In this document: positions 57,201 through 64,000 of the stretch, in pieces | Layout of the letters: each line of letters opens with the position of its first letter | How positions within the stretch are numbered: the stretch's first letter is position 1 | DNA from: JAPOXR01 sp964291445 | Lineage (GTDB): Bacteria > Pseudomonadota > Alphaproteobacteria > Rhodobacterales > Rhodobacteraceae | Assembly (NCBI GenBank): GCA_964291445.2 | Contig: OZ219864.1 | Span: 558,001-622,000 of the forward strand | Direction: 5' to 3' | Length of the DNA: 64,000 nucleotides | The notes under the pieces: generated by a model | What the model was told of the DNA's origin: nothing | The model's database searches: none | The model's input: only the letters and a program-made list of their open reading frames with translations | Position numbers and translations under genes: made by a program

Positions 57201-58987
57201 GCGCCGACGGCACCAAGATCCCGCCAGACATCCCGGATGTTGATCTCGGCATTCTCGGTCAGGTAGACCACCCTGCCGCCTTCCCGCAGCCGCTGGTAGA
57301 CCATGGCGGCAAGGCTTCGCCCCTTGCCCACACCAGTCTGGTCGGCAAGCAGGAACGCGCGGTCACGAAGCCGCGCCGACTGTCGCATGGCAACGGCATC
57401 AACCTGTTCGGCGGTCAGGATGGTGCCAAGCTCACTGACCGGCAGACCCAGCATCCCGGCAACGGCCGCATCGATCCCGCCCTGGCACTCGACATCGCCG
57501 GCGACCCGCCGCAAGGCCTTTGCCGTGCTCGCCTCCAGCGATTTCGGCACCATGGTGAAGGGGCTGGATACCCTCGACAGCGGAACATAGGGGCATTGCC
57601 GCAGATTGTCCTGCCGCTCCGCATCCTCCTGCCCGGTCGCGCGCTCAACCGCGGCATGCCAATCACGGATCTTGCGCCTGGAGCGGAGGATTTCCACGTG
57701 GAGCCGGTCGAGATCGTCGCGCCCGAAAACCGAGAATGTACGCCGGGCTGCCTGTGGCAGGCTGTCATTCGGCGACGGGCGACGCTCGCCGACGATGATC
57801 AGCGTGACCGCAGAACCTTCATGCCGGCCGACCGCCACCACCGGTGCGATCTCGGCAACCACCTCGATGGCATGACCCTTGCCGATGACCGACCTTGCCG
57901 CCTCGACATGCCTCTCGCCAGCACCGCCATCAAGGAGCAGCATGCTGGTGCCGTCATCCTGGCGGCGCCCGAGTATGTTGAGCACTCTCTCGTGCAGGCC
58001 GGTCCGGTCGCCGACGGTCAGATCGTAGAGCTGGTGCTGCGGATGCCGGTCGTTCTTCAATTTCGGCGCCGACACTGCCAGCCGTGAATTGCCGTAAAGG
58101 TCGATCTCCTGCATCTGGCTGGTCAGTCGCCGCAGGAAGATCAGCAGGAATACCGACGGGTTGCGCTGCCCCGCATCATCGGACGGGGCCGCATCGATCA
58201 GCGCCTGGGCATTGTCAGCCAGCCTGACGGCCTTGTGGTAGCTGCTCCTTGCATCGCCTTCCTCCATCGTGGTGTCGACCACCATCTCCAGCAGCCGGCT
58301 TTTCAGGATGGACCGAACGTCCTCGAGTGCGGGCAAGGCATCGGCCTGGCTTGCGCCTTCGAGGGCCGCCCCGGCAACGCGTTCAAGATCGGCCGCCTCG
58401 AGCGGCCCCTTCTCGGCCATTGACAGGAGGCCGGCGGCAATCGCCCGCAGGTCCTCCCGGCTGGCGGCTCGCAGGAACTCCGGCCCGGAATCCGAACCGG
58501 ACTCCTCGACCTTGCGTGACTTGCCGTCCTCGCGAATTTTCCTGAACCGCTCTCCGTCATGATGGCAAAACACCTCCTCGCCGCGGAAGTTGCGACCGAT
58601 GAATTCCGGCCGGCGGCCGGCGGCCCGGCCCTTGAATTGGCCCTTGCCCAAATCGGGCTCGCGGTAATCGACGGTCCACGGATAGGCTTCCAGCCTGGAT
58701 CGCGGGAGCAGGCAGACGGTGCTGCCGAGAATGCGGGCCATGTTGCGGGCATCGAATTTCGACGGCGTTTTCGGAGCCATGAGGTACAGGTCGCCGGTAT
58801 CGCCGAAATCGAGAAACCCGACTTCCCGCGCCCGACGACGGGTTTCGGCATGCTGGCTGCGGCTGGCAAACTGCAACAACAGGCCCCTGTCGCCGCTGGA
58901 GCGGATCATGCGCCGCAACACGGCGGAATTATCGGCAAATGTTACCCACTCGACCTGCGGGCTGTCAGGGTTCGGCTGGCTCGGCAA
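54164..58987 (-). CDS. strawberry-notch-type superfamily 2 helicase/ATPase
   Basis: 1,607 aa. Helicase motifs in order: FLLADQTGVGKGRSLAAMVY (motif I, about residue 550), LLVLDESHNAINPG (DExH, about 685), VFATATPMRNPAG (motif III, about 720), and VDIIKYIQAQGRGNRYGQVA (motif VI, about 1,065), with VLIYNMAGATGGSYHA before it. These are the hallmarks of bacterial Sno-like proteins carried by plasmids and integrative elements, usually 1,400-1,700 aa. The N-terminal 400 residues and C-terminal 350 are unrecognised. It probably remodels DNA or protein-DNA complexes during transfer or defence evasion. Flanked by the 64-aa gene and a 456-aa unknown. Confidence 0.85.
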   Translation of the reverse strand: MPSQPNPDSPQVEWVTFADNSAVLRRMIRSSGDRGLLLQFASRSQHAETRRRAREVGFLDFGDTGDLYLMAPKTPSKFDARNMARILGSTVCLLPRSRLEAYPWTVDYREPDLGKGQFKGRAAGRRPEFIGRNFRGEEVFCHHDGERFRKIREDGKSRKVEESGSDSGPEFLRAASREDLRAIAAGLLSMAEKGPLEAADLERVAGAALEGASQADALPALEDVRSILKSRLLEMVVDTTMEEGDARSSYHKAVRLADNAQALIDAAPSDDAGQRNPSVFLLIFLRRLTSQMQEIDLYGNSRLAVSAPKLKNDRHPQHQLYDLTVGDRTGLHERVLNILGRRQDDGTSMLLLDGGAGERHVEAARSVIGKGHAIEVVAEIAPVVAVGRHEGSAVTLIIVGERRPSPNDSLPQAARRTFSVFGRDDLDRLHVEILRSRRKIRDWHAAVERATGQEDAERQDNLRQCPYVPLSRVSSPFTMVPKSLEASTAKALRRVAGDVECQGGIDAAVAGMLGLPVSELGTILTAEQVDAVAMRQSARLRDRAFLLADQTGVGKGRSLAAMVYQRLREGGRVVYLTENAEINIRDVWRDLGAVGALDTVRPAILAARHVELMTVTTTGVPPGKTARPSRYVTLPAATRRTILESGNWPAGCNLVITNYSQFNRGPDSPAGGWAGTALDDNTLLVLDESHNAINPGANTGKAVRAMIESVGPGNVVFATATPMRNPAGADLYRPLLPAVENRRFDGILGELAPGGETAQESFTTMLSEDGVFLRRDHDLSTVEFEIRLPDDHRIAGYQEIMNRFSPLVELMIDASLRVGSLVGRAQSRRYAQMVADGMDEETARAQCRALFQYSGAVGGPLVRLARVAINAIKVDQVVEETLNEIREGRKPLITFHSTSAALLNEIAADRQDMAEIPLSLSDQIVRVAESIFRIRYEDAVQDARDRSPEIRAISDRMNEIIARLPTDLPVSPVDAVIEKLTAEGHVVGEISGRTLAYRGQRIVRREGTDRRAAVDSFNDGGTDVLIYNMAGATGGSYHAAPEFGDRRPRTLIEMETPVDIIKYIQAQGRGNRYGQVARPRIVSVMTGLIPEMRILQQRNRKLRALGASVDGNRSHPLLLDDVPDFLNKVGDLATTQVLRSLPGLARRLGFREFLAGTGDEDEVPVGEMLTDSGASGSVIESIANRVLSRSLVLPAVEQTRLIDLIRIEFEAIIEELESRNANPLRPKEISGEIEIHGTTLYSGLDREDDDMETSAFAAPLYMSTGTHHLNEEPITGDQLLQMVNRAKIAAGSDGFAPYAARVEAMLPSLLGHLVRPDSTISEALAAPNCQSFNFRSRHCRLTSFIAMLRSIRPGAVVQMDGEDGEHDGLLRTIVGLTAPADDHIHLPQAYRIRTVAPGDQRAQIHTLKRLLSFRPEAVRILPGIEDGDNVHHIRGFAQQLALGRRYPVQILNGNLLAAITEAQRHRLGTMCLYREQDGDLRRGIVVRQSKVNLEYLPTVIPSARIAEALVARQLAGEPETRLTIWIGRRISPEFCLSIDAANGRNGLRMQATKAFRRSRPEFTSLFGNRTRKGLYLPREASTSRQFSLRLKLTDGIHRSDVNDRDHR

Positions 58988-59067
58988 ACGAAATCCTCCT
59001 GTCGGAGAACGTCAAGCCGGCCTACGATCTCGAAGCTGCGGGCCGCCCTGGAGCACCGGCTGGCCCG

Positions 59068-60438
59068 TCAAAAATCCATCTGTCTTCCTGAATCCGGCTC
59101 GACCTGGTCGCCGATGACATTGAACACGCCGTCTGGTTTGCCAGCATTGTGCGAACCGTTCAGTTCAATATCGGCATTCCTGCCGGGACTTTCAAGGCCC
59201 AAACGGCGCGCCGGGCCGGATTTCGGGCCGGCATGGTCCATGTCGAGCGAAGAGGTGACCGCATTCCTGATGGATTCGTAATACCGGGAGATGGCATCCG
59301 GGTCGGATGGCGTCGGCACCGCATCCCTCGGAACGGCGCTGCTCAGCCCTCTCGCCCTGGCGATGAACTTGCCGGAATCGGCCTCCGGTCCGAATGGCTT
59401 CAATGCCAGTGTCGACACCGCGAATCCGAATTTGCCGATCCGCGGCAGCGGTATGTTCATGGACTTGAAATACCGTTCGATGTCGCTGCTCCAGACCCCT
59501 TTCCAGCCGACGGATGCAAATGCGGAGCGGGCGTTCGGATGGGCCTGGGCAAGGAATGCCGATTCGAACCGCGACGATTCCGCCGGCTCGAGCCGCCTGA
59601 GCACGCCGCCGATTCTCGTCCCCAGCCCGCCGGTCATGTAGTCGGTCAGCGGCACGGCATTCCGCCCGCCGAGATCCATGGATTCCGCCGTCCGCGAGCT
59701 GACGGGGAAGATCTCCATGGGGATGACATCGACCACCGCACCGGCTTCGAACAATTGCCTGAACCGGGCCTCGGGATGGCGCTGAAGAAATCCTTCGACC
59801 GCCTCCCCGGCCGGGATCCGGTTCCCGTCCTTCCAGTAGCGCAGCACCGACATGGTCTTGCGGCTTGTCCCCTCCGGCGAATTCAGGATGACAGCGAGGG
59901 CTGCGGCACCGCGCGCCTCGATGGCCTCGGTTGCCAATTTTCGCATCGCCTCCACCTGCGTCGCCTGCACGACATTCCGGACATGCATGACGAACCCGTT
60001 ATAGTAGGTGGCCCCGTTCGAACGGAAACGCCGGACCGAGCCATCGGAGGCCAGTGACGGCGAAATCTGCACCGGAAGGCCGGCGCGCAGTTCCGCCTCG
60101 GGACCGCCCATCCTGTTTACCCAGCGGGCGGTGAATCGGCCGCCTTCCTGGCGAACGCCTTCCAGCGCCAGGTAGCCACCTTCCGGTGTCCGCACCATTC
60201 CGGTTTCATCCTGGAGATCGCTGACGGTCGGCACCCGTGAATTGGTCGACGTCTCCCGGATCCAGACCGGAATCGACTTGCCGGCGAGCGGACCTCCTTC
60301 CACCCTGCCGGTGATGAAGCCGGTGTAGCAATTGGCGCTGGTCGCCTCGCCATTGTACGATTCCACGCGCAGGACCAAATTGCCGACATATCTCGGCCGG
60401 ACTCTCGCCGGTGTCCCGTTTTTCCCCTCTGTCTGCAT
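59068..60438 (-). CDS. unknown protein between the helicase and dotA genes
   Basis: 456 aa from ATG 60438; the open frame runs to 60567 but has no better start. I do not recognise it. The first 150 residues are beta-rich (YVGNLVLRVESYNGEATSAN, KSIPVWIRETSTNSRVPTVS, GGYLALEGVRQEGGRFTARW). The middle is helical with many Arg, and the last 60 residues look disordered. No signal or membrane segment. It lies 80 bp before the helicase gene and 88 bp after dotA on the same strand, so it is probably part of one transcription unit and perhaps a partner of the helicase. Confidence 0.6.
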   Translation of the reverse strand: MQTEGKNGTPARVRPRYVGNLVLRVESYNGEATSANCYTGFITGRVEGGPLAGKSIPVWIRETSTNSRVPTVSDLQDETGMVRTPEGGYLALEGVRQEGGRFTARWVNRMGGPEAELRAGLPVQISPSLASDGSVRRFRSNGATYYNGFVMHVRNVVQATQVEAMRKLATEAIEARGAAALAVILNSPEGTSRKTMSVLRYWKDGNRIPAGEAVEGFLQRHPEARFRQLFEAGAVVDVIPMEIFPVSSRTAESMDLGGRNAVPLTDYMTGGLGTRIGGVLRRLEPAESSRFESAFLAQAHPNARSAFASVGWKGVWSSDIERYFKSMNIPLPRIGKFGFAVSTLALKPFGPEADSGKFIARARGLSSAVPRDAVPTPSDPDAISRYYESIRNAVTSSLDMDHAGPKSGPARRLGLESPGRNADIELNGSHNAGKPDGVFNVIGDQVEPDSGRQMDF

Positions 60439-60526
60439 GACATGCCTGCCTTTCCGGTTATGGGCATATCGACGACAATCGGGGCAGGTGATGAAATTCC
60501 AAAGCGCTGGCGGCGGTGATTGCCGA

Positions 60527-62626
60527 CTATGATGTGGATAACCTGTCCGCCCGGCTCCTGCCGGCAATCCCGCCGATCTGCCGGGTGAGGCCGGAGACCG
60601 AGGATGCCATCATTGCACCGCCGCTTCGGAACTGCCGGACGCCGCCGCCATCATCGATTCCCGAGGCGACACCGATCCATTTCAGGATGCGGGACGGAAA
60701 TTCCGAGATCAGCGAGAAACTCCGCTCGATGATGACGACATAGGAGAGCACCACCAGGATTCCGGTGGCGATCAGGCCGAAGATCCCGACCACCGGCGAG
60801 GCGTGAACCAGGGCGCTCATCGTGGCGTGAATACCCAGATCCAGCAGGCTGCCCACCACCCGGAATATGATCATGCCGAAGAAATATCCGGTGATCATCA
60901 GCGACGGGGTAAGCACCAGCGACAGCAGCATGAGCCAGCCCTGGCGGCCGGCATCGCCGGAGATTCCCTCGCCATCCATGCGAAAATGCATGAGCGCCCA
61001 CAGCGTGACCGCCACCACCGTCTCGGCAACCACGAGGAAATAGGCGGCAATTCCGAGGATCCAGTAGATGAAGGGCAACATCGGGATGATGAAGGATTGC
61101 GACACGCCGATGGCCGCCATCGGCGCGGCGATCAGGAACACGATGGTGGTGCCAAACCCGCCCGACAGCAACGAGACCGCGGCACCGCCGAAGATCAGCG
61201 CCCCAGCCACATCAAGGAACCAGTTGCCGATATTGATCAGGCCGGTCATCGGATCGCGGCCGGATGGCACCAGCACCCGCAACAGCTCGGCAATCTCGTC
61301 GGCAAAACCCACCCGCCAGATGCGGCCGAGCAATCCCGTGGCCCCGGAGGGCGCCGCACCTTCGATGATGCGCCCGGGAAGCGGCATCCCCAGCGCCGAC
61401 AGGTTCAGCGCCGCCTCTTCCATGCCGGCATTGCCGGCCCGCCAGATCCTGCCTGCTTCCTCGACATGCAGGAACTTGCTGACATCGGTACGGCCGAACA
61501 TCCGCTTGAACCAGCCGGAATTCTCCGCCTCGACCACCACCGCCCGGTTGAGCCGGTCCAGCCCGCCCGACACATGCGGCGATTCGCGTGCGGTGATCGA
61601 GGCGGCGGTAAGCCCCGACAATTCCGAGTTCAGCCGGGCCAGCGTCATGTACCAGTTGCCGGCGCCGATCCACCCCTCGCCCAGGCAGGTATGCGACGGT
61701 CCATCCTGCCGGTCGCAGCCACCATTGATGAAGCGTTCAATGGCGGCCCGGGCATGGCCCCCGCCGCCTTCGCCGCCAGCCAACTGGCTGATCAATCCCC
61801 GGTTTCCCTCGGCGAGCCGGTCATTGGCGTGGCCCAGCGCGGCAGCCAGCTCGCCGGCAATGTCCGGAACCGGCTGACTGCCGGCAATCAACGCCGGCCA
61901 CTGCATCGATATGGCCCGGTTGGCCCCGTCAATGACCGTCTCCAGCACCTCGGAATGCAGCGACCGGAAGGCGGCTTCGGCCGCCGGCTGTTCCCCGGAC
62001 AGGTAGCCGGGTGGCTCCGGGATCACGTAGGCACCGCAGATCTCCCGCTGCCGGCCATCGATGGTCGAGACGATCTGCACCGAGTCCCGGCCGATTACTG
62101 TCTCGAACCGGGCCCGGTTCGGGCTTCCCGCCGCCTCGAGCTGGTAATTGACCAGCCAGATGCAGAGCTGGTTGCGATAGACCGTCTTCAGGATCTCCCC
62201 GTCGAACCTTGCCGAGCCTGCCGCAATCGGCAATTCCCCGGAGACCAGCATCTTCGAGCCCCGCCCCCACAGCTCGGACGCCATGATGGTCGAGCCCCTG
62301 ACAATCCATGCCACGCCGGCCTGGATCGAATTGTAGCCGCCCAGCCCCGGAACCGGGACCAGCAGCACCACCGCGAACAGCACCCGCAACGGCGCCCAGA
62401 GCGACGACCACCTTCGCCCGAGAATCTCGCCTTCATGTGCCGATTGCAGGAGACCCACCACCAGGTTCCAGGCAAACAGCAACCCGCCGAGGGTCAGCAC
62501 CGCGGCATTGAGATAGCCGGCAACGACCGAGACCAGGGTGGTCTCGACCGACCCGGTTGGCGACGGAAAGAGCCGACCGAAGATCCGGGCACCAGGAATG
62601 CGCGGGCCGCCAGCGACGGCCCGCAC
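60527..62626 (-). CDS. dotA: DotA/TraY-like membrane protein of a type IVB apparatus
   Basis: 699 aa from GTG 62626. The DotA/TraY pattern is clear. Near the N-terminus are LNAAVLTLGGLLFAWNLVVG, HEGEILGRRWSSLWAPLRVL and PGLGGYNSIQAGVAWIVRGS. A large Cys-containing periplasmic loop follows, then a C-terminal half with five or more membrane helices (IVFLIAAPMAAIGVSQSFII, FIYWILGIAAYFLVVAETVV). DotA/TraY is the polytopic inner-membrane or secreted component of IncI-type transfer systems. It lacks the usual signal peptide and starts only 10 bp after the stop of a sugar-binding-protein gene, so its 5' end may have been lost or its start differs. Confidence 0.82.
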   Translation of the reverse strand: MRAVAGGPRIPGARIFGRLFPSPTGSVETTLVSVVAGYLNAAVLTLGGLLFAWNLVVGLLQSAHEGEILGRRWSSLWAPLRVLFAVVLLVPVPGLGGYNSIQAGVAWIVRGSTIMASELWGRGSKMLVSGELPIAAGSARFDGEILKTVYRNQLCIWLVNYQLEAAGSPNRARFETVIGRDSVQIVSTIDGRQREICGAYVIPEPPGYLSGEQPAAEAAFRSLHSEVLETVIDGANRAISMQWPALIAGSQPVPDIAGELAAALGHANDRLAEGNRGLISQLAGGEGGGGHARAAIERFINGGCDRQDGPSHTCLGEGWIGAGNWYMTLARLNSELSGLTAASITARESPHVSGGLDRLNRAVVVEAENSGWFKRMFGRTDVSKFLHVEEAGRIWRAGNAGMEEAALNLSALGMPLPGRIIEGAAPSGATGLLGRIWRVGFADEIAELLRVLVPSGRDPMTGLINIGNWFLDVAGALIFGGAAVSLLSGGFGTTIVFLIAAPMAAIGVSQSFIIPMLPFIYWILGIAAYFLVVAETVVAVTLWALMHFRMDGEGISGDAGRQGWLMLLSLVLTPSLMITGYFFGMIIFRVVGSLLDLGIHATMSALVHASPVVGIFGLIATGILVVLSYVVIIERSFSLISEFPSRILKWIGVASGIDDGGGVRQFRSGGAMMASSVSGLTRQIGGIAGRSRADRLSTS

Positions 62627-62636
62627 CGGTCTCGTC

Positions 62637-63983
62637 TCAGCGAACGATCAGGTCGTCACCGATCGTTGCCCGCATCTGTGCCTCAACCTCGGCCACCGCC
62701 TCCTCCGGGGTCTGCACGCCGGTCCAGGCGGCTTCAAGCCCGCGGAACATGGCTTCCGAGAAGGCGCCGTATTGCAGGTGGTTCGGCTGCGAGTTTGCCG
62801 AGCCCAGCAGCACCTCCGTTGCCTCGGATGCCCAGCGATTGCCGCGGTAGAGATCGACATCCGCCTGCGCCCTGGCCACGGCGAGGTGGTTCGACTGGAT
62901 CGCATGCAGGGTGTTGAGCCGCGGCTCGGTGGCGATGGCGATCAGCTGCGCCGCGATCTCCTCGACCCGGTCATCCTCCTGGTTCATGACCAGGTAGACC
63001 AGCGGGTGGGTGATGGTGTTGGCGCGCCCGGCCTCGTTGCCGGCCGGGATCAGCGAGAACTGGATGGTGTTCCAGAAATCGTCATTGCCCTCCCGCGCGT
63101 AGCGGCCGAAATGCCAGGTTCCGCCATGCCAGAAGCCGGCGCGGCCGTTGGCGACCTCGTTGTACCACTGGTTCCATTCGGTGCCGATATGGTTGCGGCG
63201 GGTCACCCCCGCCTCCACGGCATCGACGAAGAACTGGTAGAACGCGGTCATGGCTGCCTTGTCGAGCAGCAGCTTGCCGCTGTCAGCATCGACGAGCTCG
63301 CCGCCGAAGGACTGGTAGAACTGCGCGTAGTCGGGACCGTTGGAGACCCGGGGATAGAAGCCGTAGCCGGACTCGACCAGCCCCATCTCGACGGCCCTGG
63401 TGGCGTCTTCCAGCACGTTGGCCAGCGTATACTCGCCGCTGGCAACCCTGGCCGGCAGCGAATCGATGTCGTCCTCGCTGTAGCCGAGTCCGCTCAGCGT
63501 TTCGCGCCAGAAGAAGAACGGGCGCGATTCGGCGTCCTGCGGGATGCCCCACTGGACTCCGGCATAGGCGGCAATCTCCATGAGGTTCGGATAGACGTTG
63601 CTCAACGGCCAGGCATCGAGATCGACATAATCCTCGACCGCCACGATGTAGCCGGCCTGGCTCCATGGCGCGATGTCCAGATGCGAGGTGACGACGATGC
63701 TGGCGGCGGTGCCGGCCTCGGCGCCGAGCGTCACCCCCTGTTTGAACTCGTCCCAGCCGGAGAAGTCGCGCCTGCCGTCAACGGTGATGTTCAGCTCCTC
63801 GCCGAGGATGGACGCCTCGCGCTCGAGAATGTCGGCGGCCATCTCGATGGCCTCGATGCGGTAGCTGTCGCTGTCATTGGAGCCGCCAGCCCACACCGTG
63901 ATGTTGATGTCTTCGGCCAGGGCCGGGACGGCAAGACCGCCCAGCATGCCGATCAATGCAGAGGTCCGGATAAGTGATGTCAT
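62637..63983 (-). CDS. sugar ABC transporter substrate-binding protein (family 1), at the right edge
   Basis: 448 aa with AAGGAGG 7-13 nt before ATG 63983. Signal peptide (LIRTSALIGMLGGLAVPALA), then a family 1 binder: INITVWAGGSNDSDSYRIEA, AGYIVAVEDYVDLDAWPLSN, GVQWGIPQDAESRPFFFWRE and RAGFWHGGTWHFG. Its permeases would be expected directly downstream, but dotA lies there instead, 10 bp away, so this transporter gene is cut off from its partners or they lie outside the window. Substrate unknown. Confidence 0.92.
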   Translation of the reverse strand: MTSLIRTSALIGMLGGLAVPALAEDINITVWAGGSNDSDSYRIEAIEMAADILEREASILGEELNITVDGRRDFSGWDEFKQGVTLGAEAGTAASIVVTSHLDIAPWSQAGYIVAVEDYVDLDAWPLSNVYPNLMEIAAYAGVQWGIPQDAESRPFFFWRETLSGLGYSEDDIDSLPARVASGEYTLANVLEDATRAVEMGLVESGYGFYPRVSNGPDYAQFYQSFGGELVDADSGKLLLDKAAMTAFYQFFVDAVEAGVTRRNHIGTEWNQWYNEVANGRAGFWHGGTWHFGRYAREGNDDFWNTIQFSLIPAGNEAGRANTITHPLVYLVMNQEDDRVEEIAAQLIAIATEPRLNTLHAIQSNHLAVARAQADVDLYRGNRWASEATEVLLGSANSQPNHLQYGAFSEAMFRGLEAAWTGVQTPEEAVAEVEAQMRATIGDDLIVR

Positions 63984-64000
63984 GAGAGTGTTCCTCCTTG

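Noticed and set aside
60803..62917. 704-aa plus-strand frame opposite dotA
   Set aside because: It mirrors DotA codons and is His/Gln/Arg/Pro-rich with no family pattern; dotA has clear membrane helices and motifs.

Overview
The window reads as part of a high-GC alphaproteobacterial genome. The support is a long-form Hpf beside the lptCAB genes, single-domain sugar ATPases of the rhizobial FrcA type, a GcrA-like regulator, RES/Xre and DUF2384-type toxin-antitoxin genes, and many ATGA/GTGA gene overlaps. No rRNA or CRISPR is present. The only RNA gene I can support is tRNA-Leu(CAG), on the minus strand near 20.4 kb.

Layout, left part (0-34 kb, mostly core genes). The left edge cuts an AbiEi-type antitoxin that is followed by a truncated AbiEii. 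Then come the gltD-gltB glutamate synthase operon, uppP, an orphan DUF2384 antitoxin, and a proteasome-like Ntn hydrolase coupled to a 59-aa disordered protein. Next are an FrcBCA-like sugar ABC operon, an orphan YejA-type peptide-binding protein, a RES/Xre toxin-antitoxin pair, a sterol-desaturase-family membrane enzyme and an NDUFA9-like dehydrogenase. After the tRNA there is a glycine-betaine type cassette (ProV, an MBL hydrolase, ProX, and a convergent double-length ProW), RNase D, a two-gene AAA ATPase + TOPRIM unit that resembles split OLD/PARIS defence systems, and the envelope block kdsD-lptC-lptA-lptB-hpf, from which rpoN is missing.

Middle (34-37 kb) is a gene graveyard: intact higBA with a palindromic operator, a second higBA copy reduced by a 304-bp deletion, a NYN/resolvase mosaic split by a 33-bp palindrome, and hicB with a frameshifted hicA.

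Right part (37-64 kb) is a mobile, conjugation-like region. Four proteins match the IncI/Dot-Icm (type IVB) apparatus: IcmD, IcmJ/DotN and IcmB/DotO at 37-42.6 kb, and DotA/TraY at 60.5-62.6 kb. Between them lie a GcrA-like regulator, a CHC2 primase-like protein, a complete sugar ABC transporter with a Gfo/Idh/MocA dehydrogenase (likely metabolic cargo), a three-Cys Gp37/Gp68 protein next to a DUF429-nuclease fusion, a decayed OLD ATPase, a tandemly duplicated segment, and a 1,607-aa strawberry-notch-type helicase. The dotO gene carries an apparent 1-nt frameshift near its 5' end. The right edge holds another sugar-binding protein gene directly upstream of dotA. The other Dot/Icm parts (DotB, C, D, G, H, L) are not in this window.

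All family calls come from reading motifs by eye. No database search was run.
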